From CADEED01 sp036677145 (GTDB lineage: Bacteria; Pseudomonadota; Gammaproteobacteria; Steroidobacterales; Steroidobacteraceae), in contig JAKFFF010000109.1 in assembly GCA_036677145.1 (NCBI GenBank), positions 1-64,000 of the forward strand: 64,000 nt of DNA. The letters run 5' to 3'. Positions 53,169 to 64,000 of the stretch are shown here, piece by piece. Made by a program: the position numbers and the translations under genes. The notes under the pieces are model-generated. The model was not told where the DNA came from. It saw only the letters and a program-made list of their open reading frames with translations, and ran no database searches. Each line of letters begins with the position of its first letter. The first letter of the stretch is position 1.

Positions 53169-53861
53169 CTAAAGCCAGAGATTTCGCTCGCGCCCGAGCG
53201 AGAGGACTCGCTCGACGACGGCATCGATACTCAATCCGGTGGAGTCGAGTAGCAGCGCGTCCGGCGCGGGCTTGAGGGGGGCGACCTGCCGGGTTGAATC
53301 CCGCAAATCGCGCTCCGCGATCTCCCGCGAAAGGGCGGCAAGACTAGCAGCGGACCCCTTTTCGATCAACTGCTTATGGCGCCTTTGGGCCCGTTCTTCG
53401 GCGCTGGCGGTGAGAAAAACCTTCAGGCGGGCCCCGGGAAAGATGACTGTGCCCATATCGCGACCATCGGCCACCAGTCCGGGCGGTTTGGCGAACGAAC
53501 GCTGCAGTTCGAAAAGTGCTGCCCGGACGGCCGGCCAGGCCGCCACGCGGGAGGCGCCCGCCCCGGCTTCCTCGGTGCGGATCTTCCGGGTCACGTCCTC
53601 ACCCTCGAACAGGACGCGTTCGTCGCCGGACACCGAGCCGAATTCCACGTTCATGTGGCGCGCAATGGAAACGTGCTCGGCAACGTCGTCGGGGTCGACG
53701 CCCTTCAATGCGCCGCCATAGGCGACCAGGCGATACAGCGCGCCACTGTCGAGCAGGTGCCAACCGACGCGCGCGGCGACGATTCGGCTGATGGTGCCTT
53801 TACCGGAGCTGGAAGGTCCGTCGATGGTGGCGACGGGGGCGGAGGTCTGCGCGGGGCTCAT
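53169..53861 (-). CDS. cmk: Cytidylate kinase
   Basis: Phosphorylates CMP and dCMP. The 230-residue product has the P-loop IDGPSSSGKGTISRIVAARVGWHLLDSGALYR at the N-terminus, the DGRDMGTVIFPGARLKVFLTAS segment and the lid ERAQRRHKQLIEKG. Length is normal. It is six bp after hisC, in the hisC-cmk-rpsA order in which aroA usually lies between hisC and cmk; here it does not. Confidence 0.96.
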   Translation of the reverse strand: MSPAQTSAPVATIDGPSSSGKGTISRIVAARVGWHLLDSGALYRLVAYGGALKGVDPDDVAEHVSIARHMNVEFGSVSGDERVLFEGEDVTRKIRTEEAGAGASRVAAWPAVRAALFELQRSFAKPPGLVADGRDMGTVIFPGARLKVFLTASAEERAQRRHKQLIEKGSAASLAALSREIAERDLRDSTRQVAPLKPAPDALLLDSTGLSIDAVVERVLSLGRERNLWL

Positions 53862-53867
53862 TGAGCT

Positions 53868-55010
53868 TCAGGCTATCAAGATCCTCTGCCACGCCGACAG
53901 GAATCTGTCGTTCTGCTCGACCGTTCCGAGCGTCACGCGCAGGTGCTCGTGCAGGCCGTAGTTCACGACCGGCCGCACGATGATTCCCGCCCGCAACAGT
54001 GCATCGAAACGGCGCAAGCCGTCCGGGCCCGCGTGGAGCAGCAGGAAATTGCCGGCCGTCGGAATCGTCGGGGTGCCCATGGCGTGCAGTGCGGCAGCCA
54101 CGCGCACACGTTCGGCGACCGCCACGGCCACCGCGGCGGATACATGCGCGTCGTCTTCGAGCGCCGCGGTGGCGCCGGCCAGCGCCACCGACGACACGTT
54201 GAACGCCTGACGTACGCGATTGAGCATTCCGGCTACCGACGGATGGCTCACCGCATAACCCACTCGCAGCCCCGCGAGGCCGTAGGCCTTCGAGAACGTC
54301 CGGACGACGACGAGGTTGGGGAAATCGGCGATCCACGGAATACCGTTCTGGATATCGAGTCCGCCGGCGTATTCGAAATACGCCTCGTCGAGCACCACGA
54401 GCGCGTGCGCGGGGACTTCGCTCACGAAGCGGCGCAGTTCCGCGGCCGGCACGTAGGTGCCCGTGGGGTTGTTCGGATTCGCGACGAACACGAGCCGCGT
54501 GTTCGAGGTGATCGCCCGTTTCATGGCGGAAAGGTCATGCCCCAGCGGCATGCCGGAATCCGCCGCGAGCGCGGGGGTCACGATGCCGGTTGCGCCCGCG
54601 GCCTGCACGGCGATCGGGTACACGGCGAAGGCGTATTGCGAATACACGGCCGCGAGACCCGGCTTGAGAAACGCCTCGGCCAGCAGCACGAGCACGTCGT
54701 TCGAGCCGTTGCCAAGAGTGATCTGATCCGTGGCGACACCGAGTTTGGCGGCCAGTGCGTGTTTGAGCTGGTGCCCACTGCCGTCGGGATATAGCCACGC
54801 ATCGCTGAGTGTCGCGTGCATCGCGGCCAGCGCGCGCGGACTGGGCCCGAATGGATTTTCATTGGACGCGAGCTTTATGACGCCGCGGATGCCGAGCTCA
54901 CGCTCGAGCTCTTCGATGGGTTTGCCGGGGACGTAGGGCGCGAGCGTACGTACGCACTCGACGGCGAGATCGCCGGGAGTGGAACCGTATGGGAGGCGAT
55001 CCTCGCTCAT
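53868..55010 (-). CDS. hisC: Histidinol-phosphate aminotransferase (HisC family)
   Basis: PLP-dependent aminotransferase of histidine and, in this operon context, possibly aromatic amino-acid synthesis. The 380-residue product has LASNENPFGPSP near 45-56, VFVANPNNPTGTYVPAAEL, LDEAYFEYAG and the PLP lysine in RTFSKAYGLAGLRVGY. The start is the ATG four bp after pheA; a frame opening earlier only crosses pheA. Position after pheA supports a phenylalanine/tyrosine role, which the sequence alone cannot confirm. Confidence 0.92.
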   Translation of the reverse strand: MSEDRLPYGSTPGDLAVECVRTLAPYVPGKPIEELERELGIRGVIKLASNENPFGPSPRALAAMHATLSDAWLYPDGSGHQLKHALAAKLGVATDQITLGNGSNDVLVLLAEAFLKPGLAAVYSQYAFAVYPIAVQAAGATGIVTPALAADSGMPLGHDLSAMKRAITSNTRLVFVANPNNPTGTYVPAAELRRFVSEVPAHALVVLDEAYFEYAGGLDIQNGIPWIADFPNLVVVRTFSKAYGLAGLRVGYAVSHPSVAGMLNRVRQAFNVSSVALAGATAALEDDAHVSAAVAVAVAERVRVAAALHAMGTPTIPTAGNFLLLHAGPDGLRRFDALLRAGIIVRPVVNYGLHEHLRVTLGTVEQNDRFLSAWQRILIA

Positions 55011-55014
55011 GAAC

Positions 55015-56202
55015 TCAGGACACTGCGCGTGGATAGGACCCGAGCACGCGGAACAGCGAGGCGCGTTTCTGCAGCGCCTTGAGCGCCTTGGCCACATGAA
55101 CCTCCTCGGCGTGCCCCAGGATGTCGAAGAAGAACACGTAGTCCCACTTCTTCCGGCGCGAGGGCCGCGACTCGATGCGCGTGAGGCTGATCTTGTGTTT
55201 CGCGAGCGGCTCGAGCAGCCGGAACAACGCGCCGGGCGAATCGGTATGCAGCGCGGAGCAGAGAATGGTGGTGCGATCGTCGCCGCTGGGTTTGAACAGC
55301 TTGCGCCCCACTACGAAAAACCGCGTCGTGTTGTCGTCGCGATCTTCGATTTCGGTGGCCAGTAGTTTGAGGCCGTATACGTGGGCGGCCGTTTCGCCGG
55401 CGATCGCGGCGGTGCCCGCTTCGTCGCGCGCGCGGCGCGCGCCTTCGGCGTTGCTCGACACCGGCACGCGCGGCACGTCGGGCAGGTGTTCGTCGAGCCA
55501 GCCGCGGCATTGCGCGAGCGACTGCGGATGGCTGCAGATACGTTCGATCTTCGGCAGCGTGGTCATCGCTCCCATCAGGTATTGATGGATGCGCAGCTCG
55601 ACCTCGCCGCAGATCTTGAGCGGCGAACCGAGCAGCGAGTCGAGCGTGTGATTGACGGCGCCTTCGGTGGAATTCTCGACGGGTACGACGCCGAAGTCGG
55701 CCAGCCCCGCCTCCACTTCGTGAAACACTTCGTCGACCGACGCGAGCGCAAGCGCGCGCACCGAGCTACCGAAGTGTTTGAGCGTCGCGGTCTGCGAGAA
55801 GGTGCCCTCGGGGCCGAGGTAACCCACCTTGAGGGGTTCCTCCTGCGCGAGGCAGGCGGACATGATTTCACGGAACAGGCGCAGGACTTCTTCGGTGCGC
55901 AGCGGGCCCTTGTTCCGCTCGCGCGCCATGCGCAGCACCTGCGCCTCGCGTTCGGGCCGGTAGAAATCGACCGTGTGGCCATCGGCGTGTTTTGAGACGC
56001 CGACCTGGCGGGCGAGTCGCGCGCGGTCATTGAGTAGGCCGTGGATACGGGCATCCACTGCATCGATTTCCTTGCGCAGTGAGTCGAGGTTGGGCGCGGC
56101 CGCCCCGCCTTTCGTTACCCGTTCCGCGCGCGCTTTCTTTGCGCTTCGTTTGACCGCCACTGCCACCCTCGAATGTCTGTCAATCGAATTCACGGGCGGC
56201 AC
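55015..56202 (-). CDS. pheA: Bifunctional chorismate mutase/prephenate dehydratase PheA
   Basis: Makes phenylpyruvate from chorismate. The product (395 residues if the GTG at 56202 is used) has a basic N-terminal extension, a chorismate mutase domain (LRKEIDAVDARIHGLLNDRARLARQVGVSK), the prephenate dehydratase domain (VGYLGPEGTFSQTATLKHFG, GVVPVENSTEGAVNHTLD, TTRFFVVGR) and a C-terminal ACT domain (GALFRLLEPLAKHKISLTRIESRPSRRKKWDYVFFFDILGH). A GTG at 56160 with GAGG six bases before it is the better ribosome site and would shorten it by 14 residues. A hairpin (56197-56225) covers the upstream start. Confidence 0.94.
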   Translation of the reverse strand: MPPVNSIDRHSRVAVAVKRSAKKARAERVTKGGAAAPNLDSLRKEIDAVDARIHGLLNDRARLARQVGVSKHADGHTVDFYRPEREAQVLRMARERNKGPLRTEEVLRLFREIMSACLAQEEPLKVGYLGPEGTFSQTATLKHFGSSVRALALASVDEVFHEVEAGLADFGVVPVENSTEGAVNHTLDSLLGSPLKICGEVELRIHQYLMGAMTTLPKIERICSHPQSLAQCRGWLDEHLPDVPRVPVSSNAEGARRARDEAGTAAIAGETAAHVYGLKLLATEIEDRDDNTTRFFVVGRKLFKPSGDDRTTILCSALHTDSPGALFRLLEPLAKHKISLTRIESRPSRRKKWDYVFFFDILGHAEEVHVAKALKALQKRASLFRVLGSYPRAVS

Positions 56203-56225
56203 CCCCGTTTTAAAGAGGGGTGCCG
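56197..56225. promoter_or_regulatory. Hairpin at the upstream pheA start
   Basis: Perfect 9-bp stem CGGCACCCC/GGGGTGCCG with an 11-base A/T-rich loop, between serA and pheA. The first possible pheA GTG (56202) lies in its arm. On the plus strand TTTT follows, on the minus strand no T run, so a pheA attenuator is not evident. Confidence 0.4.
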
Positions 56226-56256
56226 TTTTCCGATGTGGCCGTGAGGCCTGAAATAG

Positions 56257-57426
56257 TTATATCACCCGCGCGGCCAGCACGCCTGTGATCGCACGCACCT
56301 TGTCGATCACGGACGCGTCGACGGCGCCGTCGGTGTCGATGAGCGTGTACGCGTATTCACCGCGGGACTTGTTGAGCAACTCGGCGATGTTGAGCGAGGC
56401 GCTCGCGAGGGCGGTCGAGATCTGGCCGACCATGTTAGGCACGTTGCTGTTGGCGATGCAGATGCGCGAGGTCTTGGGCGCGCGCGGCAGCACGACTTCC
56501 GGGAAGTTCACGCTGTTGCGGATGTTGCCGTTCTCGAGGTAGTCCTTGACGGTGTCCGCGACCATGACCGCGCAGTTGTCCTCGGCCTCGTTGGTCGAGG
56601 CGCCGAGATGCGGCAGCGTCACGATTTTCGGATGGTCCTTCGTGGCGTTGGTCGGGAAGTCGCAGACGTAGCCTTGCAGGCGGCCATCGTCGAGGGCCTG
56701 GATGACGGCCTTCTCGTCCACGATCGGCGCGCGCGCGAAATTCAGGATCACGCCGTTCTTGCGCATGAGCTTGAGGCGCGCCTCGCTGACCAGGCCACGG
56801 GTTTCGGGGGTCAGCGGCACGTGTACGGAGATCACGTCGGAGCGGACGAACAGGTCATCGAGCGACAGCGCCTGCTCGACGTTGGAGGACAACTGCCAGG
56901 CGCGCTGCACGGTGATTTGCGGATCGTAGCCGAGGACTTTCATCCCGAGGCTCAACGCGGAGTTCGCCACTTCGACACCAATCGCGCCGAGTCCGACGAC
57001 GCCGAGCGTGCGGCCAGGTAGTTCGAAGCCGACGAAGTTCTTCTTGCCTTTCTCCACCGCGACATCGATCGCGTGATCGTCACCGCTCTGCGCCTTGGCG
57101 AAGGACCAGGCCTGCGTGATGTTGCGCGCGGCGAGGAACATGCCGGCGAGGACGAGCTCCTTCACGGCGTTCGCATTCGCGCCGGGTGCATTGAACACCG
57201 GGATGCCGCGCTTGCTGAGAGCTTCCACCGGAATGTTGTTGGTGCCGGCGCCGGCGCGGCCGACCGCGCGCAGGCTGTCTGGCAGTGCGAGTTTGTGCAT
57301 GTCCGCCGAGCGGACCAGGATCGCGTCGGGATGGTTGATCTCCGAGGCGACTTCGAAGCGCTCGCGCGGCAGGCGCTCGAGGCCCTTGATGCTGATGTTG
57401 TTGAGGGTCTGGATCTTGAATCGCAT
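56257..57426 (-). CDS. serA: D-3-phosphoglycerate dehydrogenase
   Basis: First step of serine synthesis. The 389-residue product has the NAD-binding motif GRTLGVVGLGAIGVEVANSA, FARAPIVDEKAVIQALDDG (substrate Arg), LPHLGAST with the catalytic His, and a C-terminal ACT domain (ICIANSNVPNMVGQISTALASASLNIAELLNKSRGEYAYTLIDTDG). The usual DVFxxEP region reads CDFPTNATKDHP, so the catalytic Glu position is not obvious. AAGGAG lies before the ATG. Its 5' leader resembles that of serC. Inserted between serC and pheA. Confidence 0.93.
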   Translation of the reverse strand: MRFKIQTLNNISIKGLERLPRERFEVASEINHPDAILVRSADMHKLALPDSLRAVGRAGAGTNNIPVEALSKRGIPVFNAPGANANAVKELVLAGMFLAARNITQAWSFAKAQSGDDHAIDVAVEKGKKNFVGFELPGRTLGVVGLGAIGVEVANSALSLGMKVLGYDPQITVQRAWQLSSNVEQALSLDDLFVRSDVISVHVPLTPETRGLVSEARLKLMRKNGVILNFARAPIVDEKAVIQALDDGRLQGYVCDFPTNATKDHPKIVTLPHLGASTNEAEDNCAVMVADTVKDYLENGNIRNSVNFPEVVLPRAPKTSRICIANSNVPNMVGQISTALASASLNIAELLNKSRGEYAYTLIDTDGAVDASVIDKVRAITGVLAARVI

Positions 57427-57427
57427 T

Positions 57428-57495
57428 CTCTTTACTCCTTGGCTGCGGACCTTCTTGCCCGCCGCGTTGACGCCGTTGACGTTCTTGCCAACGGA
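57428..57495 (-). promoter_or_regulatory. serA leader sharing sequence with serC leader
   Basis: Minus strand carries GGCAAGAACGTC and GGGCAAGAAGGTCCGCA before the ribosome site. The serC leader (58691-58760) has GGGCAATAACGTCC and GGGCAATAAGGTCCGCA at almost the same distances. Shared control or a duplicated leader is inferred. Confidence 0.5.
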
Positions 57496-57501
57496 GATGG
57501 G

Positions 57502-57599
57502 GTTGGTGCCGGGTGAGAATTTGCGGAGTTAGCGTTGCGCGAACCGCACCACCCAGCGCGCGGTTGCGCTAACTCAGCAAATTCTCACCCGGCACCGAC
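57502..57599. repeat. Long palindromic repeat, copy C
   Basis: Arms of 32 bp (57502-57533 and 57568-57599), two mismatches, 34-base centre. Ends GTTGGTGCCGGGTGAGAA and inner AGTTAGC as in copies A and B. It lies between the serC stop and the serA leader and could end the serC transcript. Confidence 0.9.
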
Positions 57600-57607
57600 A
57601 GACCGGA

Positions 57608-58690
57608 TCAGGCGTTCTTGGCCTGGAAATCCTTCATGAAGTTCACGAGGGCATCGATGCCTTCGATCGACATGGCGTTGTAGATGGAGGCGCGCATGCC
57701 GCCCACGGAGCGGTGCCCCTCGAGGTTCACGAGACCGACTTTCGCGGCTTCGGCGCAGAAGGCCTTGTCGAGATCGGGTTTGGCCAACGTGAACGGCACG
57801 TTCATCCAGGAGCGCGCGTTCTTCGCGACCGGGCTCTTGTAGAAGCCCGAGGATTCGATGAATCCGTACAGCTTCTGCGCCTTCTCGCGGTTGCGCGTCT
57901 CCATGGCTTTCAGGCCGCCCTGCTTCTTGAGCCACTTGAAGACCAGGCCCGCGAAGTACCAGCCGAAGGTCGGCGGCGTGTTGAGCATCGAGCCTTCGTC
58001 GGCCATCGCCTTGAAGTCCCACACGGACGGCGTGCCGGGGCGCGCCTTGCCGATCAGGTCATCGCGCACGATCACGACGCAGATTCCCGAGGGGCCGATG
58101 TTCTTCTGCGCGCCGGCGTAGATCAGTCCGTATTTCGAAACGTCGAGCGGCCGGGACAGGATCGTGGAGCTGAAATCCGCGACGATCGGCACGTTGCCGG
58201 TTTGCGGGATGTAATCGAATTCCACGCCGCCGATGGTCTCGTTCGGCGTGTAGTGGAAGTACGCCGCATCGGGCGACAACTTGAGCGCGCCCTGCGCCGG
58301 AACCGTGGAGTAGTTGGACGCGACTTCGTCGGCGGAGACGTTGACCGTCTTGCAGAAGCGCTTGGCTTCGCCGATCGCCTTTTTGGACCAGGCGCCCGTG
58401 TTCACGTAGTCGACGGTGGAGTCGGCCGTGGCCAGATTCATCGGGATCGCCGAGAACATGCCGGTGGCCCCGCCCTGCAGGAACAACACCTTGTAGTTAG
58501 CCGGAATGGAGAGCAGTTCGCGCAGGTCAGCCTCGGCTTCCTGGGCGACGGCGATGAACGCCTTGCTGCGATGGGAGACTTCCATGACCGACATGCCGCT
58601 GGATTTCCAATCGGTCATTTCGGCTTGGGCCTGCTGGAGGACTTCCAGGGGAAGCGTGGCCGGGCCCGCGGCGAAATTGAATACGCGCAT
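57608..58690 (-). CDS. serC: Phosphoserine aminotransferase
   Basis: Second step of serine synthesis and part of pyridoxal phosphate synthesis. The 360-residue product has NFAAGPATLPLEVLQQAQAEM, VLFLQGGATGMFSAIPMNL, the PLP-lysine region in GLIYAGAQKNIGPSG and the C-terminal SVGGMRASIYNAMSIEGIDALVNFMKDF. AGAGGG lies before the ATG. Length is normal. Lies 79 bp after gyrA in the usual order. Confidence 0.97.
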   Translation of the reverse strand: MRVFNFAAGPATLPLEVLQQAQAEMTDWKSSGMSVMEVSHRSKAFIAVAQEAEADLRELLSIPANYKVLFLQGGATGMFSAIPMNLATADSTVDYVNTGAWSKKAIGEAKRFCKTVNVSADEVASNYSTVPAQGALKLSPDAAYFHYTPNETIGGVEFDYIPQTGNVPIVADFSSTILSRPLDVSKYGLIYAGAQKNIGPSGICVVIVRDDLIGKARPGTPSVWDFKAMADEGSMLNTPPTFGWYFAGLVFKWLKKQGGLKAMETRNREKAQKLYGFIESSGFYKSPVAKNARSWMNVPFTLAKPDLDKAFCAEAAKVGLVNLEGHRSVGGMRASIYNAMSIEGIDALVNFMKDFQAKNA

Positions 58691-58769
58691 CTCATTACCC
58701 TCTCGTGCGGACCTTATTGCCCGCGCGTTCGTTACCCCCGGACGTTATTGCCCGGGGGCGCGGAATATA
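58691..58769 (-). promoter_or_regulatory. serC leader with hairpin
   Basis: The gap between gyrA and serC holds a 7-bp stem CCCCCGG/CCGGGGG (58735-58758) and two copies of GGGCAATAAsGTCCG. The same words occur before serA. Confidence 0.45.
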
Positions 58770-61388
<2,619 letters not shown>

Positions 61389-61503
61389 GCGGAGGGCCGA
61401 AAAAAAGGTGCGGAATTCTAGCATGCGAGCCTCGCCGAAAGGCCTGTTTTAACTCGCGTTATCGACCATTCCCCGGCCCGCGCGTCTATACTCCGCGCAC
61501 ACC

Positions 61504-62259
61504 ATGACAGCCCCTTCCACGCCACATTTGTCGACGAATGGCGACCCCGCGGAAATCGCGAAATTCGAGGCCGCCGCGCATCGATTCTGGGATGTCGAGG
61601 GCGAGTTCAAACCACTGCATCGGCTCAATCCCGTGCGCGCGCGCTACGTGCAGGAGCGCTGCGTACTCGCGGGCGCGCGCGTGCTCGATGTCGGTTGCGG
61701 CGGCGGATTACTCGCCGAATCGCTGGCGCGCGCCGGCGCGGCGGTGACCGGCATCGACCTCGCGCCGACCATGGTGGAAACCGCGCGGCTGCACGCGCTG
61801 GAATCCGGGCTCGACATCGAATACCGGCTCGAATCCGCCGAAGAACTGCTCGTCGCGAATGCCGGAAAATTCGGCGTCGTCACCTGCATGGAAATGCTCG
61901 AACACGTTCCGGATCCGGCGCAGACGGTGGCGGTGCTCGGAAAACTGGTCGCGCCCGGCGGCGATGTATTTGTCTCGACGATCAACCGGAATCTCAAATC
62001 CTTCGTGCTCGCGATCATCGGCGCGGAGTACCTAGCGAACCTGGTGCCGCGCGGCACTCATGAATACGAGCGGCTGCTCAAGCCTTCGGAGATCGCGCGA
62101 TTCGCGCGCGCCGCGGGCCTCGAGGTCGTGGACATCGCCGGATTGCACTATGACCCGGTGCGTTCGCAGTGCTCGCTCACCAGCGATCCGTCGGTCAACT
62201 ACCTGATGCATCTGAAACGCGTTGCCGCGCCGGAAACCACGCGAGGCGCATCCGCATGA
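61504..62259 (+). CDS. ubiG: Ubiquinone O-methyltransferase UbiG
   Basis: Methylates two positions in ubiquinone synthesis. The 251-residue product has the SAM site VLDVGCGGGLLAESLARAGAAVTGID (near 60), EMLEHVPDP, and the conserved FWDVEGEFKPLHRLNPVRARYV near the N-terminus. A TATACT box at 61487 may belong to its promoter. Stop overlaps the next gene by four bases. It diverges from gyrA, as in many Gammaproteobacteria. Confidence 0.97.
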   Translation: MTAPSTPHLSTNGDPAEIAKFEAAAHRFWDVEGEFKPLHRLNPVRARYVQERCVLAGARVLDVGCGGGLLAESLARAGAAVTGIDLAPTMVETARLHALESGLDIEYRLESAEELLVANAGKFGVVTCMEMLEHVPDPAQTVAVLGKLVAPGGDVFVSTINRNLKSFVLAIIGAEYLANLVPRGTHEYERLLKPSEIARFARAAGLEVVDIAGLHYDPVRSQCSLTSDPSVNYLMHLKRVAAPETTRGASA

Positions 62260-62930
62260 GCGCCATCCGCGCCGTCCTGTTCGATCTCGACGGAACGTTG
62301 CTCGATACCGCGCTCGACATGTGCGAAGCGCTGAACCGGCTGCGCGCCGAGGAGAATCTCGCGCCGCTGCCCTTCGACGCGGTGCGCTGCCAGGTCTCAC
62401 ACGGCGGTCATGCGCTGACGCGCCTCGGCTTCGGGACGCTGCCGCCCGACGAGCACGAAACGATGCGCATGCGGCTGCTGAACATCTACCGCAAGCAGCT
62501 CGCCAAACACACGCGCCTGTTCGCGGGCGGCGATTCGATGCTCGACGAGCTCGAACGGCGCGGACTCGCCTGGGGCATCGTGACGAACAAACCCGGTTGG
62601 CTCACCGATCCGCTGCTCGTCGAAGTGAACCTGCATGAACGCGCGCACGCGATCGTGAGCGGTGACACGCTCGCGCATCGCAAGCCGCATCCCGCACAGC
62701 TGCTCCATGCGGCCGAGAAGATGGGTGTGCCGCCCGCGGAGTGTGTGTACGTCGGCGACGCGGAGCGCGACATGCAGGCCGCCCAAGCCGCGGGCATGTT
62801 CGCGCTGGTGGCCCGCTTCGGATATCTCGGCGCGGACGACCGCGCGGACACCTGGTTTTCGCATGCATCACTCGACTCGCCGCTCGAATTGATCGACTGG
62901 CTCGACCAGCCCCGCACCGGAACCGCATGA
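62256..62930 (+). CDS. HAD phosphatase, Gph/MupP type
   Basis: Haloacid-dehalogenase phosphatase. The 224-residue product has motif I LFDLDGTLLDTALD, motif II IVTNKPG and motif III YVGDAERDMQAAQAAGMFALVARFGY. The ubiG neighbour suggests MupP (N-acetylmuramic acid-6-phosphate phosphatase) as in Pseudomonas, but phosphoglycolate phosphatase (Gph) is equally close by sequence. Start overlaps ubiG (ATGA) and the stop overlaps rmuC (ATGA). Confidence 0.93.
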   Translation: MSAIRAVLFDLDGTLLDTALDMCEALNRLRAEENLAPLPFDAVRCQVSHGGHALTRLGFGTLPPDEHETMRMRLLNIYRKQLAKHTRLFAGGDSMLDELERRGLAWGIVTNKPGWLTDPLLVEVNLHERAHAIVSGDTLAHRKPHPAQLLHAAEKMGVPPAECVYVGDAERDMQAAQAAGMFALVARFGYLGADDRADTWFSHASLDSPLELIDWLDQPRTGTA

Positions 62931-64000
62931 CCAGCACCTGGCTCGTGATCACACTCGTCGCGCTCGCCGCGGCGGTGATTGGTTATCTCGCGGGTACTTT
63001 GCGCGCGGCGCGCCGCACCGCGGAACTCGGCGTGGAACTCGCCGCGGCGCGCGCACAAGTCGCCTCGGACGAGCAGCAACGGGTGCGCAGCGCGGAGCTG
63101 CTGGCGCAGAGCGAAGCGCAGGTTCGCGCCGCGATCGAAAGCGCATCGCGGATGGCGCTGGACGCCAACAGCGAAACGTTCCTGAAGCTCGCGCGCGAAG
63201 TTTTCGGACATGACCAGACGGTCGCCAAATCAACACTCAAGGAACGTGAAGAAGCGATCCGGCAATTGGTCGAACCGCTGAAAGTGGCGCTGGCGCGTCA
63301 GGAAGAAATCGAACGCGAACGGCGCGAGTCTTCCGGAAAACTTTCCGGGCAGATCGAAAACCTGGTGAGCGTGCAGGCGCTGCTGCAGCGTGAAACTCGC
63401 AACCTGTCCACCGCGTTGCGCCGACCCGAGGTCCGCGGCCGCTGGGGCGAACTCACGCTCAAGCGCGTGGTCGAGTTGTCGGGCATGGTCGACCGCTGCG
63501 ACTTCGTCGAGCAACACCAGGTCGACGCCGGTGAGCGCGGCGTGTTGCGGCCGGATCTCGTGGTGCGCATGCCGGAATCGCGCGAGCTCGTCGTCGATGC
63601 GAAGACGCCGCTCGATGCCTACCTGGACGCGGTCGAAGCGCAGGACGACGACACGCGCCGTGTGGCGTTGGCCCGTCACGCGCAGCACATGGAGCAACGC
63701 ATCCGCGAGTTGAGCCAGAAGAGCTATTGGGAACAATTCGAGCGCAGCCCCGAATTCGCGGTGTTGTTCCTGCCGGGCGATCAATTCCTGACGGCGGCGC
63801 TCGCCGAGCGTCCCGATCTCATCGATACCGCGCTCAAGCAGAGCATCATCATCGCGACACCGTCGACGCTCATGGCATTGCTCAAAGTCGTCGCGTACGG
63901 CTGGCGGCAGGCATCGGTGGCGGAAAACGCCGCGCAGATCCGCGAGCTCGGCCAGGACCTGCACAAGCGGCTTGCGACCTTCATGAATCACATGCAGAAG
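62927..64000 (+). CDS. rmuC: DNA recombination protein RmuC, cut by window edge
   Basis: Putative nuclease-related protein that limits DNA inversions in E. coli. The 358 codons in view have an N-terminal membrane helix (about 5-25), a long coiled coil (about 30-140) and the RmuC domain (RRPEVRGRWGELTLKRVVELSGMVDRCDFVEQ, DLVVRMPESRELVVDAKTPLDAYLDA, FAVLFLPGDQFL). The end of the gene lies outside the window. It overlaps the phosphatase gene by four bases. Confidence 0.95.
   Translation, partial: MTSTWLVITLVALAAAVIGYLAGTLRAARRTAELGVELAAARAQVASDEQQRVRSAELLAQSEAQVRAAIESASRMALDANSETFLKLAREVFGHDQTVAKSTLKEREEAIRQLVEPLKVALARQEEIERERRESSGKLSGQIENLVSVQALLQRETRNLSTALRRPEVRGRWGELTLKRVVELSGMVDRCDFVEQHQVDAGERGVLRPDLVVRMPESRELVVDAKTPLDAYLDAVEAQDDDTRRVALARHAQHMEQRIRELSQKSYWEQFERSPEFAVLFLPGDQFLTAALAERPDLIDTALKQSIIIATPSTLMALLKVVAYGWRQASVAENAAQIRELGQDLHKRLATFMNHMQK

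Noticed and set aside
56197..56225. Attenuator of pheA
   Set aside because: No T run on the minus strand and no phenylalanine-rich leader peptide; recorded only as a hairpin.

Overview
The window is a high-GC stretch of a Gammaproteobacterium. It holds an almost complete polar-flagellum and chemotaxis supercluster (about 1-44700) and then a conserved housekeeping block (about 46300-64000). Evidence for the affiliation: the Pseudomonas/Xanthomonas-type polar flagellar layout (fleQ, fleR, fliEFGHIJK, fliLMNOPQR-flhBA-flhF-fleN-fliA, cheY, motCD), FlhF and FleN as pole and number determinants, and the gammaproteobacterial gyrA-serC-pheA-hisC-cmk-rpsA-ihfB order with ubiG diverging from gyrA. A Steroidobacter/Nevskia/Xanthomonad-like lineage is plausible, but that is inference. 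No rRNA, tRNA, CRISPR array or insertion sequence was seen.

Layout. (1) 1-10400, minus strand: a PAS chemoreceptor cut by the window edge, cheW, cheA, a STAS protein, a DUF2802 protein, motD, motC, cheY, fliA, fleN, flhF. (2) 10400-17713: flhA, flhB, fliR, fliQ, fliP, fliO, fliN, fliM, fliL (export gate, switch, FliL), transcribed from a near-perfect sigma-54 promoter at 17749-17764. (3) 17856-25354: fliK, fliJ, fliI, fliH, fliG, fliF, fliE and a fleR-like activator with its own sigma-54 promoter. (4) 25623-32107: fleQ, a PilZ-like gene, fliT-like, fliS, fliD, flaG and flagellin fliC, the last with a sigma-28 promoter. (5) 32354-42718: flgL to flgB, from a sigma-54 promoter. (6) 42990-44666, plus strand: flgA, flgM, flgN; flgA has a sigma-54 promoter and flgM a sigma-28 promoter. 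(7) 45047-46266: two unrecognised overlapping genes (a small protein and a lipoprotein) downstream of a candidate sigma-28 promoter. (8) 46281-64000: DUF533 protein, galU, a ComEA-like protein, lapB, aroA, ihfB, rpsA, cmk, hisC, pheA, serA, serC, gyrA on the minus strand; ubiG, gph/mupP and rmuC (cut by the window edge) on the plus strand.

The promoters suggest a FleQ/sigma-54 to FleR/sigma-54 to FliA/sigma-28 cascade closed by FlgM. Most unusual points: both sigma-54 activators lack N-terminal regulatory domains and no FleS kinase gene is present; the flgA sigma-54 promoter predicts a leaderless mRNA; cheB and cheZ are missing from the che operon while a STAS gene sits in it; a family of long palindromic repeats (32271, 44686, 57502) varies in its middle while keeping base pairing; aroA is displaced, divergent, and starts inside another long inverted repeat; and serA and serC share a similar 5' leader.
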